A stretch of DNA of 64,000 nucleotides from Arthrobacter sp. Alg241-R88 (lineage in GTDB: Bacteria; Actinomycetota; Actinomycetes; Actinomycetales; Micrococcaceae). The position numbers and the translations under genes were made by a program. Below are positions 17,842 to 25,990 of the stretch, piece by piece (the stretch's first letter is position 1; each line of letters begins with the position of its first letter). The DNA is taken from positions 311,121 through 375,120 of the forward strand of contig NZ_UNRG01000001.1 in the NCBI RefSeq assembly GCF_900537115.1, in the 5' to 3' direction. Below the pieces are notes generated by a model. The model did not search any database, was not told where the DNA came from, and was given only the letters and a program-made list of their open reading frames with translations.

Positions 17842-19539
17842 TCAGGTACCCGCCGGGTAGCCTGGCTGGTATTTCGGAACAAAGAAGTTGGCGGCCAGGG
17901 TGTCCGGGACGGCCGGGTCCGAGGTGACCGGATCGTTGTTCCGAAGGTCACCCACGGAGAACTGGACCATCATGTCGTGGTCCTCGTGCACAAGGTTGTG
18001 GCAGTGCACCATGTAGCGTCCGCCCGTGTGGGCTCCGGTGTCGAACTGGGTGAGAAGGGTGACGGACTCGTTCTCCCCGGCGTAGAAGACGTCCTTGGGG
18101 CCAGTCTCCCAGGCGAACGGTTTCCCGCCGTTGGTGTTGCGGCCGATGATCTTGGCATCGATCAGATGAATGTGGACCGGATGGAACCAGCCACCGGATC
18201 CGTTGGTGATGGTCCACTGCTCGACGTCGAACGGTTGCGGGTTGCCCAACACTTTGGTGAACCCTGAGTTCTCCACATCGGCCCACGTGACGCCGCTGAT
18301 CACCCATTCTCCGTGCTCGCGTTCCACCCTCAGCTCCCGCTTGGCCACCACCAGATCCGGTGTCAGGCTCATGGTGGACAGGCCGCCGCGGGCGGCATTC
18401 GGCGAGCCGCCGTCGTCGAGCAATTTGGGAATTGCGGAAAGCGTCCCCTTCCCCGAACCCGAACTGCGCACAACCTCGAACTGCATGATCTTGTCGGTAT
18501 TGGCAAAGTCGACGTTGTTCTTGTTGCTCAGGTTCCGCAGCTGGATCTTCTGCCCCGCCTTGTACTTCCGGAAGTCGATGAGGATCTCGTAGCGCTCGGC
18601 AGTTCCCTGCCTCCATGACTGGACTGCCTGGACCTTCGGCACCATGCCGCCGTCAGTGCCGACGATATAGACCGGCTCGCCCGTGGAGAGTGTGGGCCGG
18701 TAGGACCGGGTAATCGAGGCAACCAGCACCCTGAAACGGTAAATACGCGGCTTCACCTTCATGGTTGGCCACGGCACGCCGTTGACCATAATGATGTCGC
18801 CCCACAGGCCGTCGTGGTCGTTGTCGTTGTAGCCAAACGAGCCGTCGGCATTGAACAGGGCATCCGAGATCATCAGCGGCACATCAAACTCGCCCTGCGG
18901 CAGCTGGTTACGCTCGAATTGATCGGACAAGGGGTAGAAGCCGGCCAGCCCGGAGTACACGTTCTGGGCCGTCACGTGGTGTTTGTGATCGTGGTACCAG
19001 AGCGTCCGCCCGGTTTGCCAGTTCGGGTAGCGGTAGTTCTTGACGTACCCGGGCGGGGTGGTGTCGTTGGCGTACCCGTCGTACTGGGGGAGCGACGCAG
19101 AGCCGTGGAGGTGGGTGACGGTCTGGAAAGCCATCGGATGCAGCAGGCCAAGCGCCGGGAAGTCATTGCGGATCCGCACCTCCGTTCGAGTCCCCTGAAC
19201 GGCCCGGATAGTAGGGCCGGGGAAAATGCCGTTGTACCCGGCAAGAGTGGTGGTAAGCCCGGGCACAAACTGGGCTTGTCCAAGCTTCTGGGTCAGCGCG
19301 TACTTGGCATACGGGCGGCTGCGGTCACCGTCGTCGAAGCCGGTTTCGAAGGGCTCCAGCACTGGCGGCCGGCGGAAAACGCCGGCAAACGGTACGGGCG
19401 TGTTTTGAGGCGCAAGCTGGCTCGTCGTGATGGGCGGCGCCGTGGGAGGAGGAACGGTGAACGGGGTTTCCGTCCTCCCCAGGAGACTGAACGCCCCCAG
19501 TGTTCCGCCGAGCTTTAGGACTTCCCTGCGAGTTGTCAT
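17842..19539 (-). CDS. Exported multicopper oxidase (CotA/bilirubin oxidase-like)
   Basis: A 565-residue three-cupredoxin oxidase that oxidises phenols, bilirubin-like compounds or metal ions and reduces oxygen to water. All four copper motifs are present: THLHGS, WYHDHKHH, HPVHIHLID and HCHNLVHEDHDM, the last with the type 1 copper Cys and His. The N-terminus MTTRREVLKLGGTLGAF is a twin-arginine-like export signal. GAGGAG lies a few bases before the ATG. It sits convergent with the haem peroxidase gene and upstream of a lipoprotein gene. Multicopper oxidases and MopA-type peroxidases are both known Mn(II) oxidases, so a shared substrate is possible but unproven. Confidence 0.9.
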   Translation of the reverse strand: MTTRREVLKLGGTLGAFSLLGRTETPFTVPPPTAPPITTSQLAPQNTPVPFAGVFRRPPVLEPFETGFDDGDRSRPYAKYALTQKLGQAQFVPGLTTTLAGYNGIFPGPTIRAVQGTRTEVRIRNDFPALGLLHPMAFQTVTHLHGSASLPQYDGYANDTTPPGYVKNYRYPNWQTGRTLWYHDHKHHVTAQNVYSGLAGFYPLSDQFERNQLPQGEFDVPLMISDALFNADGSFGYNDNDHDGLWGDIIMVNGVPWPTMKVKPRIYRFRVLVASITRSYRPTLSTGEPVYIVGTDGGMVPKVQAVQSWRQGTAERYEILIDFRKYKAGQKIQLRNLSNKNNVDFANTDKIMQFEVVRSSGSGKGTLSAIPKLLDDGGSPNAARGGLSTMSLTPDLVVAKRELRVEREHGEWVISGVTWADVENSGFTKVLGNPQPFDVEQWTITNGSGGWFHPVHIHLIDAKIIGRNTNGGKPFAWETGPKDVFYAGENESVTLLTQFDTGAHTGGRYMVHCHNLVHEDHDMMVQFSVGDLRNNDPVTSDPAVPDTLAANFFVPKYQPGYPAGT

Positions 19540-19736
19540 GACGTCTCCTCAGTGGCGAGTGATGCCTGCGGCTTACGAACCACCGCAGAGGTGCCCGATG
19601 GCTCAGATCAAGCCGCCCGGCGACGTGTTGGCCGTTTCCTCTTTCTGCATGGATCACGGCTGGCTCAATCCTGTTCTGATGATGCCTTGGGCAGCTTGTA
19701 AAAACTCTGCCCAGAGGTGGCCGATAGAGTGAAACC

Positions 19737-20762
19737 ATGCCCGCCCACCCCGAACATCAGCCCCGGAACGGGTTTCAGAGCATTCCTTCCGTGGAGCAGC
19801 TCGTTAGGTCAGCGCACGTGGTCAGCCTGCCCATGCGCGTGAAGTTCCGCGGCATCATGGAGCGCGAGTCCCTGCTGCTGCAGGGTCCGGCAGGGTGGGG
19901 CGAGTTCTGCCCGTTTCCCGAGTATGACGACGTGGAGGCCTCCCGGTGGCTTGCCGCGGCGATCGAGGCGGCCTGGACGGGGTTTCCCGCTCCATTGCGT
20001 CCGGTGATTCCCGTCAACGCAACCGTTCCCGCCGTTCCGGCTGACCGGGTTTCGGAGGTTTTGGCGCGCTTTGGCAGGGTGGACGCTGTGAAGGTCAAGG
20101 TTGGCGAGCGCGGCCAGACGCTCGACGACGACGCCGCCCGCCTCGCCGCCGTCCGTTCCGCCCTTCCGGATGCGGCCATCCGGGTGGATGCCAACGGGGG
20201 CTGGGACGTTCCGGCGGCTGTCGAGGCGCTCACGCGGCTGGCCAACGTCGGCCTGGAATACGCCGAACAGCCGGTGCCCACCATCGACGGGCTGGCCGAG
20301 GTGCGGCGTGCCTTGCGGGCCGCCGGAACACCCGTGCTGATCGCGGCGGACGAGAGCGTCCGTAAGGAATCGGATCCCCTGCGCGTGGCGCGTGCCGGCG
20401 CGGCCGACCTCATCGTGGTCAAGGTGGCGCCGCTCGGGGGAGTACGGCGGGCCCTGGACATCGTGGCGCAGGCCGGACTTCCCGCCGTCGTGAGCTCAGC
20501 GCTGGACACCTCCGTGGGGATCCGTGCTGGCCTTGCCCTGGCGGCGGCGCTTCCGGAACTGCCCTACGCGTGCGGGCTGGGTACGGTGTCCCTGTTCGAA
20601 TCCGACATCACCAAGGATCCGCTCGTGGCCGACGACGGCGCCATCCGCCTCCGCGACGTCGCCGCCGACGAGGGGCTGCTTGAGCAGTATGCGGCTCCGC
20701 CAGAGCGCCGGGACTGGTGGCTGGCCCGGCTCCGCCGCGTCCATGCCCTCCTCACCGCCTAG
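19737..20762 (+). CDS. menC: o-Succinylbenzoate synthase
   Basis: A 341-residue enolase-superfamily enzyme that dehydrates SHCHC to o-succinylbenzoate in menaquinone synthesis. The catalytic KxK motif (AVKVKVGER) and metal ligands in RVDANGGWD, EYAEQPV and IAADESV are visible, as is the second lysine in DLIVVKVAPLGG. It is the first menaquinone gene in the window; menD follows on the same strand after phoX. The closest start has little Shine-Dalgarno, and a TAGAGT box lies six bases before the ATG, so the mRNA may be leaderless. Confidence 0.92.
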   Translation: MPAHPEHQPRNGFQSIPSVEQLVRSAHVVSLPMRVKFRGIMERESLLLQGPAGWGEFCPFPEYDDVEASRWLAAAIEAAWTGFPAPLRPVIPVNATVPAVPADRVSEVLARFGRVDAVKVKVGERGQTLDDDAARLAAVRSALPDAAIRVDANGGWDVPAAVEALTRLANVGLEYAEQPVPTIDGLAEVRRALRAAGTPVLIAADESVRKESDPLRVARAGAADLIVVKVAPLGGVRRALDIVAQAGLPAVVSSALDTSVGIRAGLALAAALPELPYACGLGTVSLFESDITKDPLVADDGAIRLRDVAADEGLLEQYAAPPERRDWWLARLRRVHALLTA

Positions 20763-20890
20763 ACGCTCTCTCACTTGATGTTGGTCTAATCCGGACCCTC
20801 TCTCACTTCTCGGGCTTTTTCGGCGAACGCTCCATCACCTCCCGCCCCTTTTCTGCGAACGCTCTTTCTCATCCCTGCAGGTCACGAGCG
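20763..20890 (+). repeat. Degenerate array with exact 32-bp period (left of phoX)
   Basis: Four units begin at 20763, 20795, 20827 and 20859, exactly 32 bp apart: ACGCTCTCTCACTT, ACCCTCTCTCACTT, ACGCTCCATCACCT and ACGCTCTTTCTCAT. The first is the reverse complement of the unit found in the array at 23129-23302. The fourth unit runs into the PHO-box-like repeats. Confidence 0.8.
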
Positions 20891-20912
20891 GTTAACCGGA
20901 GCTTCACCTTGT
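20880..20912 (+). promoter_or_regulatory. Candidate PHO box upstream of phoX
   Basis: Three consecutive 11-base units, GGTCACGAGCG, GTTAACCGGAG and CTTCACCTTGT, resemble the GTTCACC-type direct repeats bound by PhoP in actinobacteria. They lie 68-100 bases before the phoX start, which fits phosphate-starvation control. Confidence 0.5.
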
Positions 20913-20979
20913 TGACTACTGCGCGTAGAAACCGGCTGACAGGGTGAGGGAACCGCATCGATTTTCCCTGGAGGCCCCC

Positions 20980-23055
20980 ATGTCTGAAACGACTGCCCGC
21001 AAGTTCACCCTGCTGCCGATGCTCGGCCATACCAAGGGCAAGCGCAGTGCCGTAACCTGCGCCCTGAAGTGCGACAACGCTTGCGCAGGCGACGTCTGTA
21101 ACACCAGCTCCAACAGCTACTTCCGCGACATCGCCTCCGCCACAATGTCCCGCCGCGCCGCCCTCGGCTTCGGCGCCGCCGGTGCGCTCGCCGTCGTCCT
21201 CGGCAGTGCCGTCACTTCGCCGGAATCCGCCAGCGCTGCCGGCCTCTCGAAGGCTGCGAAGGAAGGCTTCGGCAAGTCCAAGCTCCAGTTCACGGCCATC
21301 CCGTCGATTGATGCCGCCGTGGACGCCGTCACCGTTCCCGAAGGCTTCACCTGGCAGCCGGTCATTCGCTGGGGTGACCCCATCTTCAACGACGCGCCGG
21401 AGTTCGACCTGAACAACCAGACGGCCGCCGCGCAGGAAAAGCAGTTTGGCTACAACAACGACTACACGGACATCCTGGAGATCCCGGGAAGCAAGGGCCG
21501 CCGCGCGGTGCTCTTCTCCAACCACGAGTACACCAACGAGAACATCATGTTCCCGGCCACCATGCCTGCGGACCAGATGCGTGCTGTGGGGGCAGCCGCA
21601 CACGGGCTCACTGTGGTGGAGCTGGAGCGCCAGAACAAGAACAAACCGTGGACCTACGTCAAGGGTGCGCCGCTGAACCGCCGGTACCTTAATAACACCG
21701 TCTACGAGCTCACCGGCCCGGCCGCCGGCTCAGCCCTGGTCAAGACGAAAGACGATAAGGACGGCCGCTTCATCAAGGGCACGCTGGGCAACTGCGCCGG
21801 CGGCACCACCCCGTGGGGCACCATCCTCTCCGGCGAAGAGAACTTCAACGGCTACTTCGTCGCGCCGGGCACCTCCGCCGAGGACAAGCGCTACGGCCTG
21901 ACCAACAAGGCCACCGCGCGTAAGTGGGAGATAGACGAGAAGCGCTGGGACACCCGCAACGCCGGCTACGAGAACGAAGCCAACCGCTTCGGCTGGATCG
22001 TGGAGGTTGACCCGTTCGATCCCGATTCCACCCCCAAGAAGCACTCCTCGCTGGGCCGCTTCAAGCACGAGGGCGCCAACGTGATCGTGGCCAAGTCCGG
22101 GCACGTGGTGGCTTACTCCGGTGATGACGAGCGTTTCGACTACCTGTACAAGTTCGTGTCCAAGGACAAGTACCGCGAGGGCGACCGCAAGCACAACATG
22201 ACGCTGCTGTCCGCAGGCAACCTGTACGTCGCCAGGTTCACGGGCAACTCACCTGCCACTGAGATCACCGGCACTGGCGCCGTTCCTTCCGATGGTGCTT
22301 TCGACGGCATCGGCGAGTGGCTGCCCCTGGTGGTAGACGGTAAGTCAGCTGTTCCGGGCATGTCCGTGGAACAGGTACTGGTCTACACCCGCCTGGCCGC
22401 CGACATAGTTGGCCCCACCAAGATGGACCGCTGCGAGGACGTGGAGCCCAGCCTGCACACCGGCAAGGTCTACGTGGCGTGCACCAATAACTCCAACCGC
22501 GGCACGGGTTCTAATGAAAAGGCCACTGAAGTCAACCCGCGCAACGAGAATCGCGACGGCCACATCGTGGAAATCACCGAGACCGGCGACCAGACCTCTA
22601 CCACGTTCACCTGGAACCTGCTGATGGTCTGCGGCGATCCCGCCCAGGGCGACGTCACCTACTTCTCCGGCTTCCCGGTGGACAAGGTTTCGCCCATTTC
22701 GTGCCCGGACAACCTCGCGTTCGACTCCGTGGGCAACCTGTGGATCTCCACCGACGGTGCCCCCTCCGGCATCGGCCGGGCGGACGGCCTGTTCAAGGTC
22801 ACTTTGGACGGCGCCGAGCGCGGCAAGGTGGAGCAGTTCCTCGCCGTCCCGCGCGACGGCGAAACATGCGGCCCCATCATCCACGACGAGGAGCGCACGG
22901 TGTTCGTCTCCGTGCAGCACCCGGGCGAGGACGGTAAGTTCGAGGCGCAGGTGTCCTTCTTCCCGGATTACGTCAAGGAAGGCACGACGCCGGCTCCGGG
23001 CCAGGCGCGCGCGCCGCGCCCGTCCGTGATCCAGGTGTTCCGCACCGACTCCTAG
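20980..23055 (+). CDS. phoX: PhoX-family alkaline phosphatase (DUF839)
   Basis: A 691-residue exported phosphatase that releases phosphate from organic esters using calcium and iron. The protein has a long N-terminal stretch with several cysteines (TCALKCDNACAGDVC) before a twin-arginine signal, SRRAALGFGAAGALAVVLG, at about residues 55-75. Family motifs include GTILSGEENFNGYF and DNLAFDSVGNLWISTDG. CTGGAGG just upstream supports ATG 20980 over an in-frame start at 20944. A PHO-box-like repeat precedes it. The gene is inserted between menC and menD and is flanked on both sides by arrays of 32-bp period in opposite orientation. Confidence 0.9.
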   Translation: MSETTARKFTLLPMLGHTKGKRSAVTCALKCDNACAGDVCNTSSNSYFRDIASATMSRRAALGFGAAGALAVVLGSAVTSPESASAAGLSKAAKEGFGKSKLQFTAIPSIDAAVDAVTVPEGFTWQPVIRWGDPIFNDAPEFDLNNQTAAAQEKQFGYNNDYTDILEIPGSKGRRAVLFSNHEYTNENIMFPATMPADQMRAVGAAAHGLTVVELERQNKNKPWTYVKGAPLNRRYLNNTVYELTGPAAGSALVKTKDDKDGRFIKGTLGNCAGGTTPWGTILSGEENFNGYFVAPGTSAEDKRYGLTNKATARKWEIDEKRWDTRNAGYENEANRFGWIVEVDPFDPDSTPKKHSSLGRFKHEGANVIVAKSGHVVAYSGDDERFDYLYKFVSKDKYREGDRKHNMTLLSAGNLYVARFTGNSPATEITGTGAVPSDGAFDGIGEWLPLVVDGKSAVPGMSVEQVLVYTRLAADIVGPTKMDRCEDVEPSLHTGKVYVACTNNSNRGTGSNEKATEVNPRNENRDGHIVEITETGDQTSTTFTWNLLMVCGDPAQGDVTYFSGFPVDKVSPISCPDNLAFDSVGNLWISTDGAPSGIGRADGLFKVTLDGAERGKVEQFLAVPRDGETCGPIIHDEERTVFVSVQHPGEDGKFEAQVSFFPDYVKEGTTPAPGQARAPRPSVIQVFRTDS

Positions 23056-23073
23056 GTCCCCTCCCGCCCTGCG

Positions 23074-23302
23074 ACGCTCTCTCACTTAACGCGGGTAATT
23101 CCAGGACGCTCTCTCACTCTCTTCAGGAGAGTGATAGAGCGTCCCGGGTTAAGGCGCATCAAGTGAGAGAGCGTTGGCCGTTAAGGCGCATCAAGTGAGA
23201 GAGCGTTGGCCGTTTTGGCGCATCAAGTGAGAGAGCGTCCTGTTTTAAGGCGCATCAAGTGAGAGAGCGTTGGCCGTTTTGGCGCAGGAAGTGATGGGGC
23301 GT
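23074..23302 (+). repeat. 32-bp-period array with an orientation switch (right of phoX, into the menD leader)
   Basis: Two units with ACGCTCTCTCACT start at 23074 and 23106. The array then inverts, and six units ending in GTGAGAGAGCGT-like sequence start at 23129, 23161, 23193, 23225, 23257 and 23289, all exactly 32 bp apart. Four units (23161-23270) share AAGTGAGAGAGCGT exactly; the first and last are degenerate. At the switch, 23104-23121 pairs with 23127-23144 over 18 bp with one mismatch. Confidence 0.9.
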
Positions 23303-23323
23303 CGGGGGTGGCAGACTGGTTTG

Positions 23324-25138
23324 GTGACTTCGCACAACGATTCCGCCCAAGACGCTTCAGATCAAGACGCCCCCCACCAGGACGCATCCGCTACCGACTC
23401 TTCCCCCGCGGGGACTTACCCCGCAGGCGCTTCCGACGCCGCGCCTTCGTTGAGTGCCGTGGCGGCGGCGCGGATCGCCGTCGGGGTCTTGGTCGACGGC
23501 GGTGTGCAGCACGTGGTGGTGTCGCCCGGGTCCCGGTCCGCTCCCATGGCCTACGCGCTGGCGGAGGCCTCGGCCCAGGGCAAGGTGGAGCTGCTGGTCC
23601 GCATCGACGAGCGTTCCGCCGGCTTCACGGCGCTGGGCCTGGCCCTGTCCACCGGCTCGCCCGCCGCCGTCCTGACGACGTCCGGGACCGCCGTCGGGAA
23701 TCTCCTCCCGGCGGTGATGGAGGCAAACCACGCGGCCGTCCCGCTCATCGTCCTGTCCGCTGACCGGCCGGACGAGCTGCGCGGCACAGGCGCCAACCAG
23801 ACCACCATCCAGCCCGACATCTTCGGCGAACAGGTGCGCTTCGCCGTCGACGTCCCCGCAGGCACTGACCCCGAACGCGCCATCCGGACCGGCCTGTCGG
23901 CGGCCACCGGAGCGTTCCCTGACCTGGCCCCCGGCCCCGTCCAGCTCAACCTGGCGTTCCGCGATCCGCTGGTTCCCGAGGCCGGGGCGGAGTTGCCGGC
24001 GGCGGCAGAACGGCCGCGATACCGGCTGGCCAGCGAGCCGCTCGTGATGAACCTGCCGCCTGCATCCGGGAACCTGCCCGAACGACGCACGGTGGTACTC
24101 GCAGGGCACGACGCCGGCCCGGTCGCCGAGGCCTTCGCCCGCGCGCACGGCCTGCCGCTGCTGGCCGAGCCGTCCTCCAACGCCCGCTTCGGGCCGAACG
24201 CCGTGGGCCCGTACCGCCTTCTGCTGGAGCACTTCGGAGCCGGCGCCGCAGCGCCCATTGAGCGGGTTGTCCTGTTCGGCCGGCCAACGCTGTCCCGGCC
24301 GGTCGCAGCCCTGCTGGCCCGCGCGGACGTTCAAGCCGCTCTCTACCAGCCGGTTCCGGTGGCCTGGTACGAGCCCGGCCGGCGCACTGAGCTGCCCCTG
24401 GAAAGCCTTGCGGACCTGGCAGATTTTGCCGGCCGCGGCCCGGCAACATGGCTGGATACCTGGCTGCTTGCCGGATCGGCCGCCCAGCACGCGCTGGACC
24501 GCATCCTGGCTGAGGGAGCGGCGGCCACCGGTCCGGCCGTCGGCTCGCTGGTGTGGGAACACGCCCGGGGCCAGCTGCTGCTGGGCTCCTCCAACGGAAT
24601 CCGCGACGTGGACCTGGCCGGCCTGCCCGCTCCTGAACCTGCCGCCACCGTTTATGCCAACCGCGGCCTCGCCGGGATCGACGGCACCATCTCCACGGCC
24701 ACCGGCATTGCACTCGGCGGGCGGCAGGAAACCACCGTCCTGCTGGGCGATGTCACCTTCCTGCACGACGCCGGCGGCCTGCTCCTGGGCACCGGGGAGG
24801 AGGAGCCGCACCTGCGGATCGTTGTGCTCAACGACGCCGGCGGGGCCATCTTCGACTTGCTGGAGCACGGCGCGGTGCGTGAGGCGGGAACGTATGGTGA
24901 CGCCGTCGAGCGCCTCTTCGGCACCCCCCATACCGTGGACATTGCGGCACTTGCTGCAGCGTACGGCGTCGGGCATTGCTCGGTAAGTACGACGGCGGCA
25001 CTCGCCGAGGTGCTCACGCAGCCGATCGAGGGCCGCAGCATCATTGAAGTCCGCACCGACCGGCAGGGCCTGCGCGCCCTGCACGGCCGGATCAAAGAGG
25101 CCGTGGCCGCCGCGGTCGGGGGAGTACTGGTGCGGTAG
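23324..25138 (+). CDS. menD: SEPHCHC synthase (2-succinyl-5-enolpyruvyl-6-hydroxy-3-cyclohexene-1-carboxylate synthase)
   Basis: A 604-residue thiamine-diphosphate enzyme that joins isochorismate and 2-oxoglutarate in menaquinone synthesis. MenD hallmarks are VVVSPGSRSAPMAYAL near residue 65, the catalytic Glu region IDERSAGFTALGLA, and the ThDP segment GDVTFLHDAGGLL followed by NDAGGAIF. I chose GTG 23324 (VTSHNDSAQ) because the longer frame to 23270 reads through the 32-bp repeats; the Shine-Dalgarno is poor. The first 40 residues are a low-complexity Asp/Ala/Ser tail that is unusual but dispensable for the fold. Confidence 0.92.
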   Translation: MTSHNDSAQDASDQDAPHQDASATDSSPAGTYPAGASDAAPSLSAVAAARIAVGVLVDGGVQHVVVSPGSRSAPMAYALAEASAQGKVELLVRIDERSAGFTALGLALSTGSPAAVLTTSGTAVGNLLPAVMEANHAAVPLIVLSADRPDELRGTGANQTTIQPDIFGEQVRFAVDVPAGTDPERAIRTGLSAATGAFPDLAPGPVQLNLAFRDPLVPEAGAELPAAAERPRYRLASEPLVMNLPPASGNLPERRTVVLAGHDAGPVAEAFARAHGLPLLAEPSSNARFGPNAVGPYRLLLEHFGAGAAAPIERVVLFGRPTLSRPVAALLARADVQAALYQPVPVAWYEPGRRTELPLESLADLADFAGRGPATWLDTWLLAGSAAQHALDRILAEGAAATGPAVGSLVWEHARGQLLLGSSNGIRDVDLAGLPAPEPAATVYANRGLAGIDGTISTATGIALGGRQETTVLLGDVTFLHDAGGLLLGTGEEEPHLRIVVLNDAGGAIFDLLEHGAVREAGTYGDAVERLFGTPHTVDIAALAAAYGVGHCSVSTTAALAEVLTQPIEGRSIIEVRTDRQGLRALHGRIKEAVAAAVGGVLVR

Positions 25139-25165
25139 CCCACAAGCGGTGAGCGGAGAAGGCCA

Positions 25166-25990
25166 TCAGCCCGTCGGCGGCGTGAACTGGCTGGCGCTGA
25201 ACGTTGCTCCCTGCGGATCCCGGATCAATGCCTCCCGCGTCCACCCGGTGTCGTACTGCCGAAGGATTTCGGCCCCCAGCCGGATAGCGTCAGCAACAGT
25301 CTGGTCCCGGTCGGCAACGGCGAACGTCACGTGCCAGTGCGGCGGTTCGCCGGCGGCAGTTGCTACGACCCAGGCGATCGCGTCATCGAAGCCGGGTGGG
25401 GCGGCGATTTCTGAGTGCTCGATCCTGATGTCCGGGTAGATGGTCGCCTCAAGGTGGTCGCCATAACCCGGCCGGCGAACCATCAGCCCGAAGCCGACGT
25501 CGTCCACCTGCCAGCCGAACGCGTCCTCGTAGAACGCAATGCCCCCGCTGGGGTCAGCCGTACGCAGGTCGCTGAAATTCCAGGCTCCCGGCTGATTGAC
25601 CGCCTGCGCCCCCAGTCGCCGCTTCGGCTGCCAGATGCGGAAGTTGACTCCTTCCGGATCGGCCAGCAACGCTCCGCGGCCGCCTTCTCCCGCGTCTGCC
25701 GGTGGGGCCAGCACCTTTGCCCCGGCGGTCACCAGCCGCCGGACTGCAGCGTCGGCGTCATCGACTGCTATGTAGGTGTTCCATGCTGTTCCCTCCGCGC
25801 TGCTTGCTATCCCGGCGACGTCACGGCCGCCCAGCTTTGCTATCAGATACCTGCCCGGCTCCCCGGGCGGCATTACATCCTCGAAGGTCCAGCCAAAAAG
25901 TCCGCCGTAGAAATCAGCAGCCGCGTTTACGTCCGGCTGCTCGGTGTCCACCCAGCACGGGACACCCTGCGGGTAGGTCCGTTGGTTCAT
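25166..25990 (-). CDS. Two-domain VOC (glyoxalase-like) protein
   Basis: A 274-residue protein with two vicinal-oxygen-chelate domains, about residues 8-120 and 130-270. Each starts with the typical DxxAAxxFYxxLFGW pattern (DVNAAADFYGGLFGWTF, then GGIAFYEDAFGWQV). VOC proteins act as lyases, dioxygenases or resistance proteins, and the substrate is not visible here. The ATG overlaps the stop of the aminotransferase gene by four bases, which fixes the start and indicates cotranslation. A longer upstream frame to 26344 is inside that gene and is rejected. Confidence 0.85.
   Translation of the reverse strand: MNQRTYPQGVPCWVDTEQPDVNAAADFYGGLFGWTFEDVMPPGEPGRYLIAKLGGRDVAGIASSAEGTAWNTYIAVDDADAAVRRLVTAGAKVLAPPADAGEGGRGALLADPEGVNFRIWQPKRRLGAQAVNQPGAWNFSDLRTADPSGGIAFYEDAFGWQVDDVGFGLMVRRPGYGDHLEATIYPDIRIEHSEIAAPPGFDDAIAWVVATAAGEPPHWHVTFAVADRDQTVADAIRLGAEILRQYDTGWTREALIRDPQGATFSASQFTPPTG

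Noticed and set aside
23153..23302. CRISPR array
   Set aside because: The regular 32-bp period looks CRISPR-like, but the spaces between repeated cores are only about 10-18 bases, are themselves similar, and no cas genes are near.
23357..25084. 575-codon antisense frame over menD
   Set aside because: No protein family features; menD on the other strand is unambiguous.
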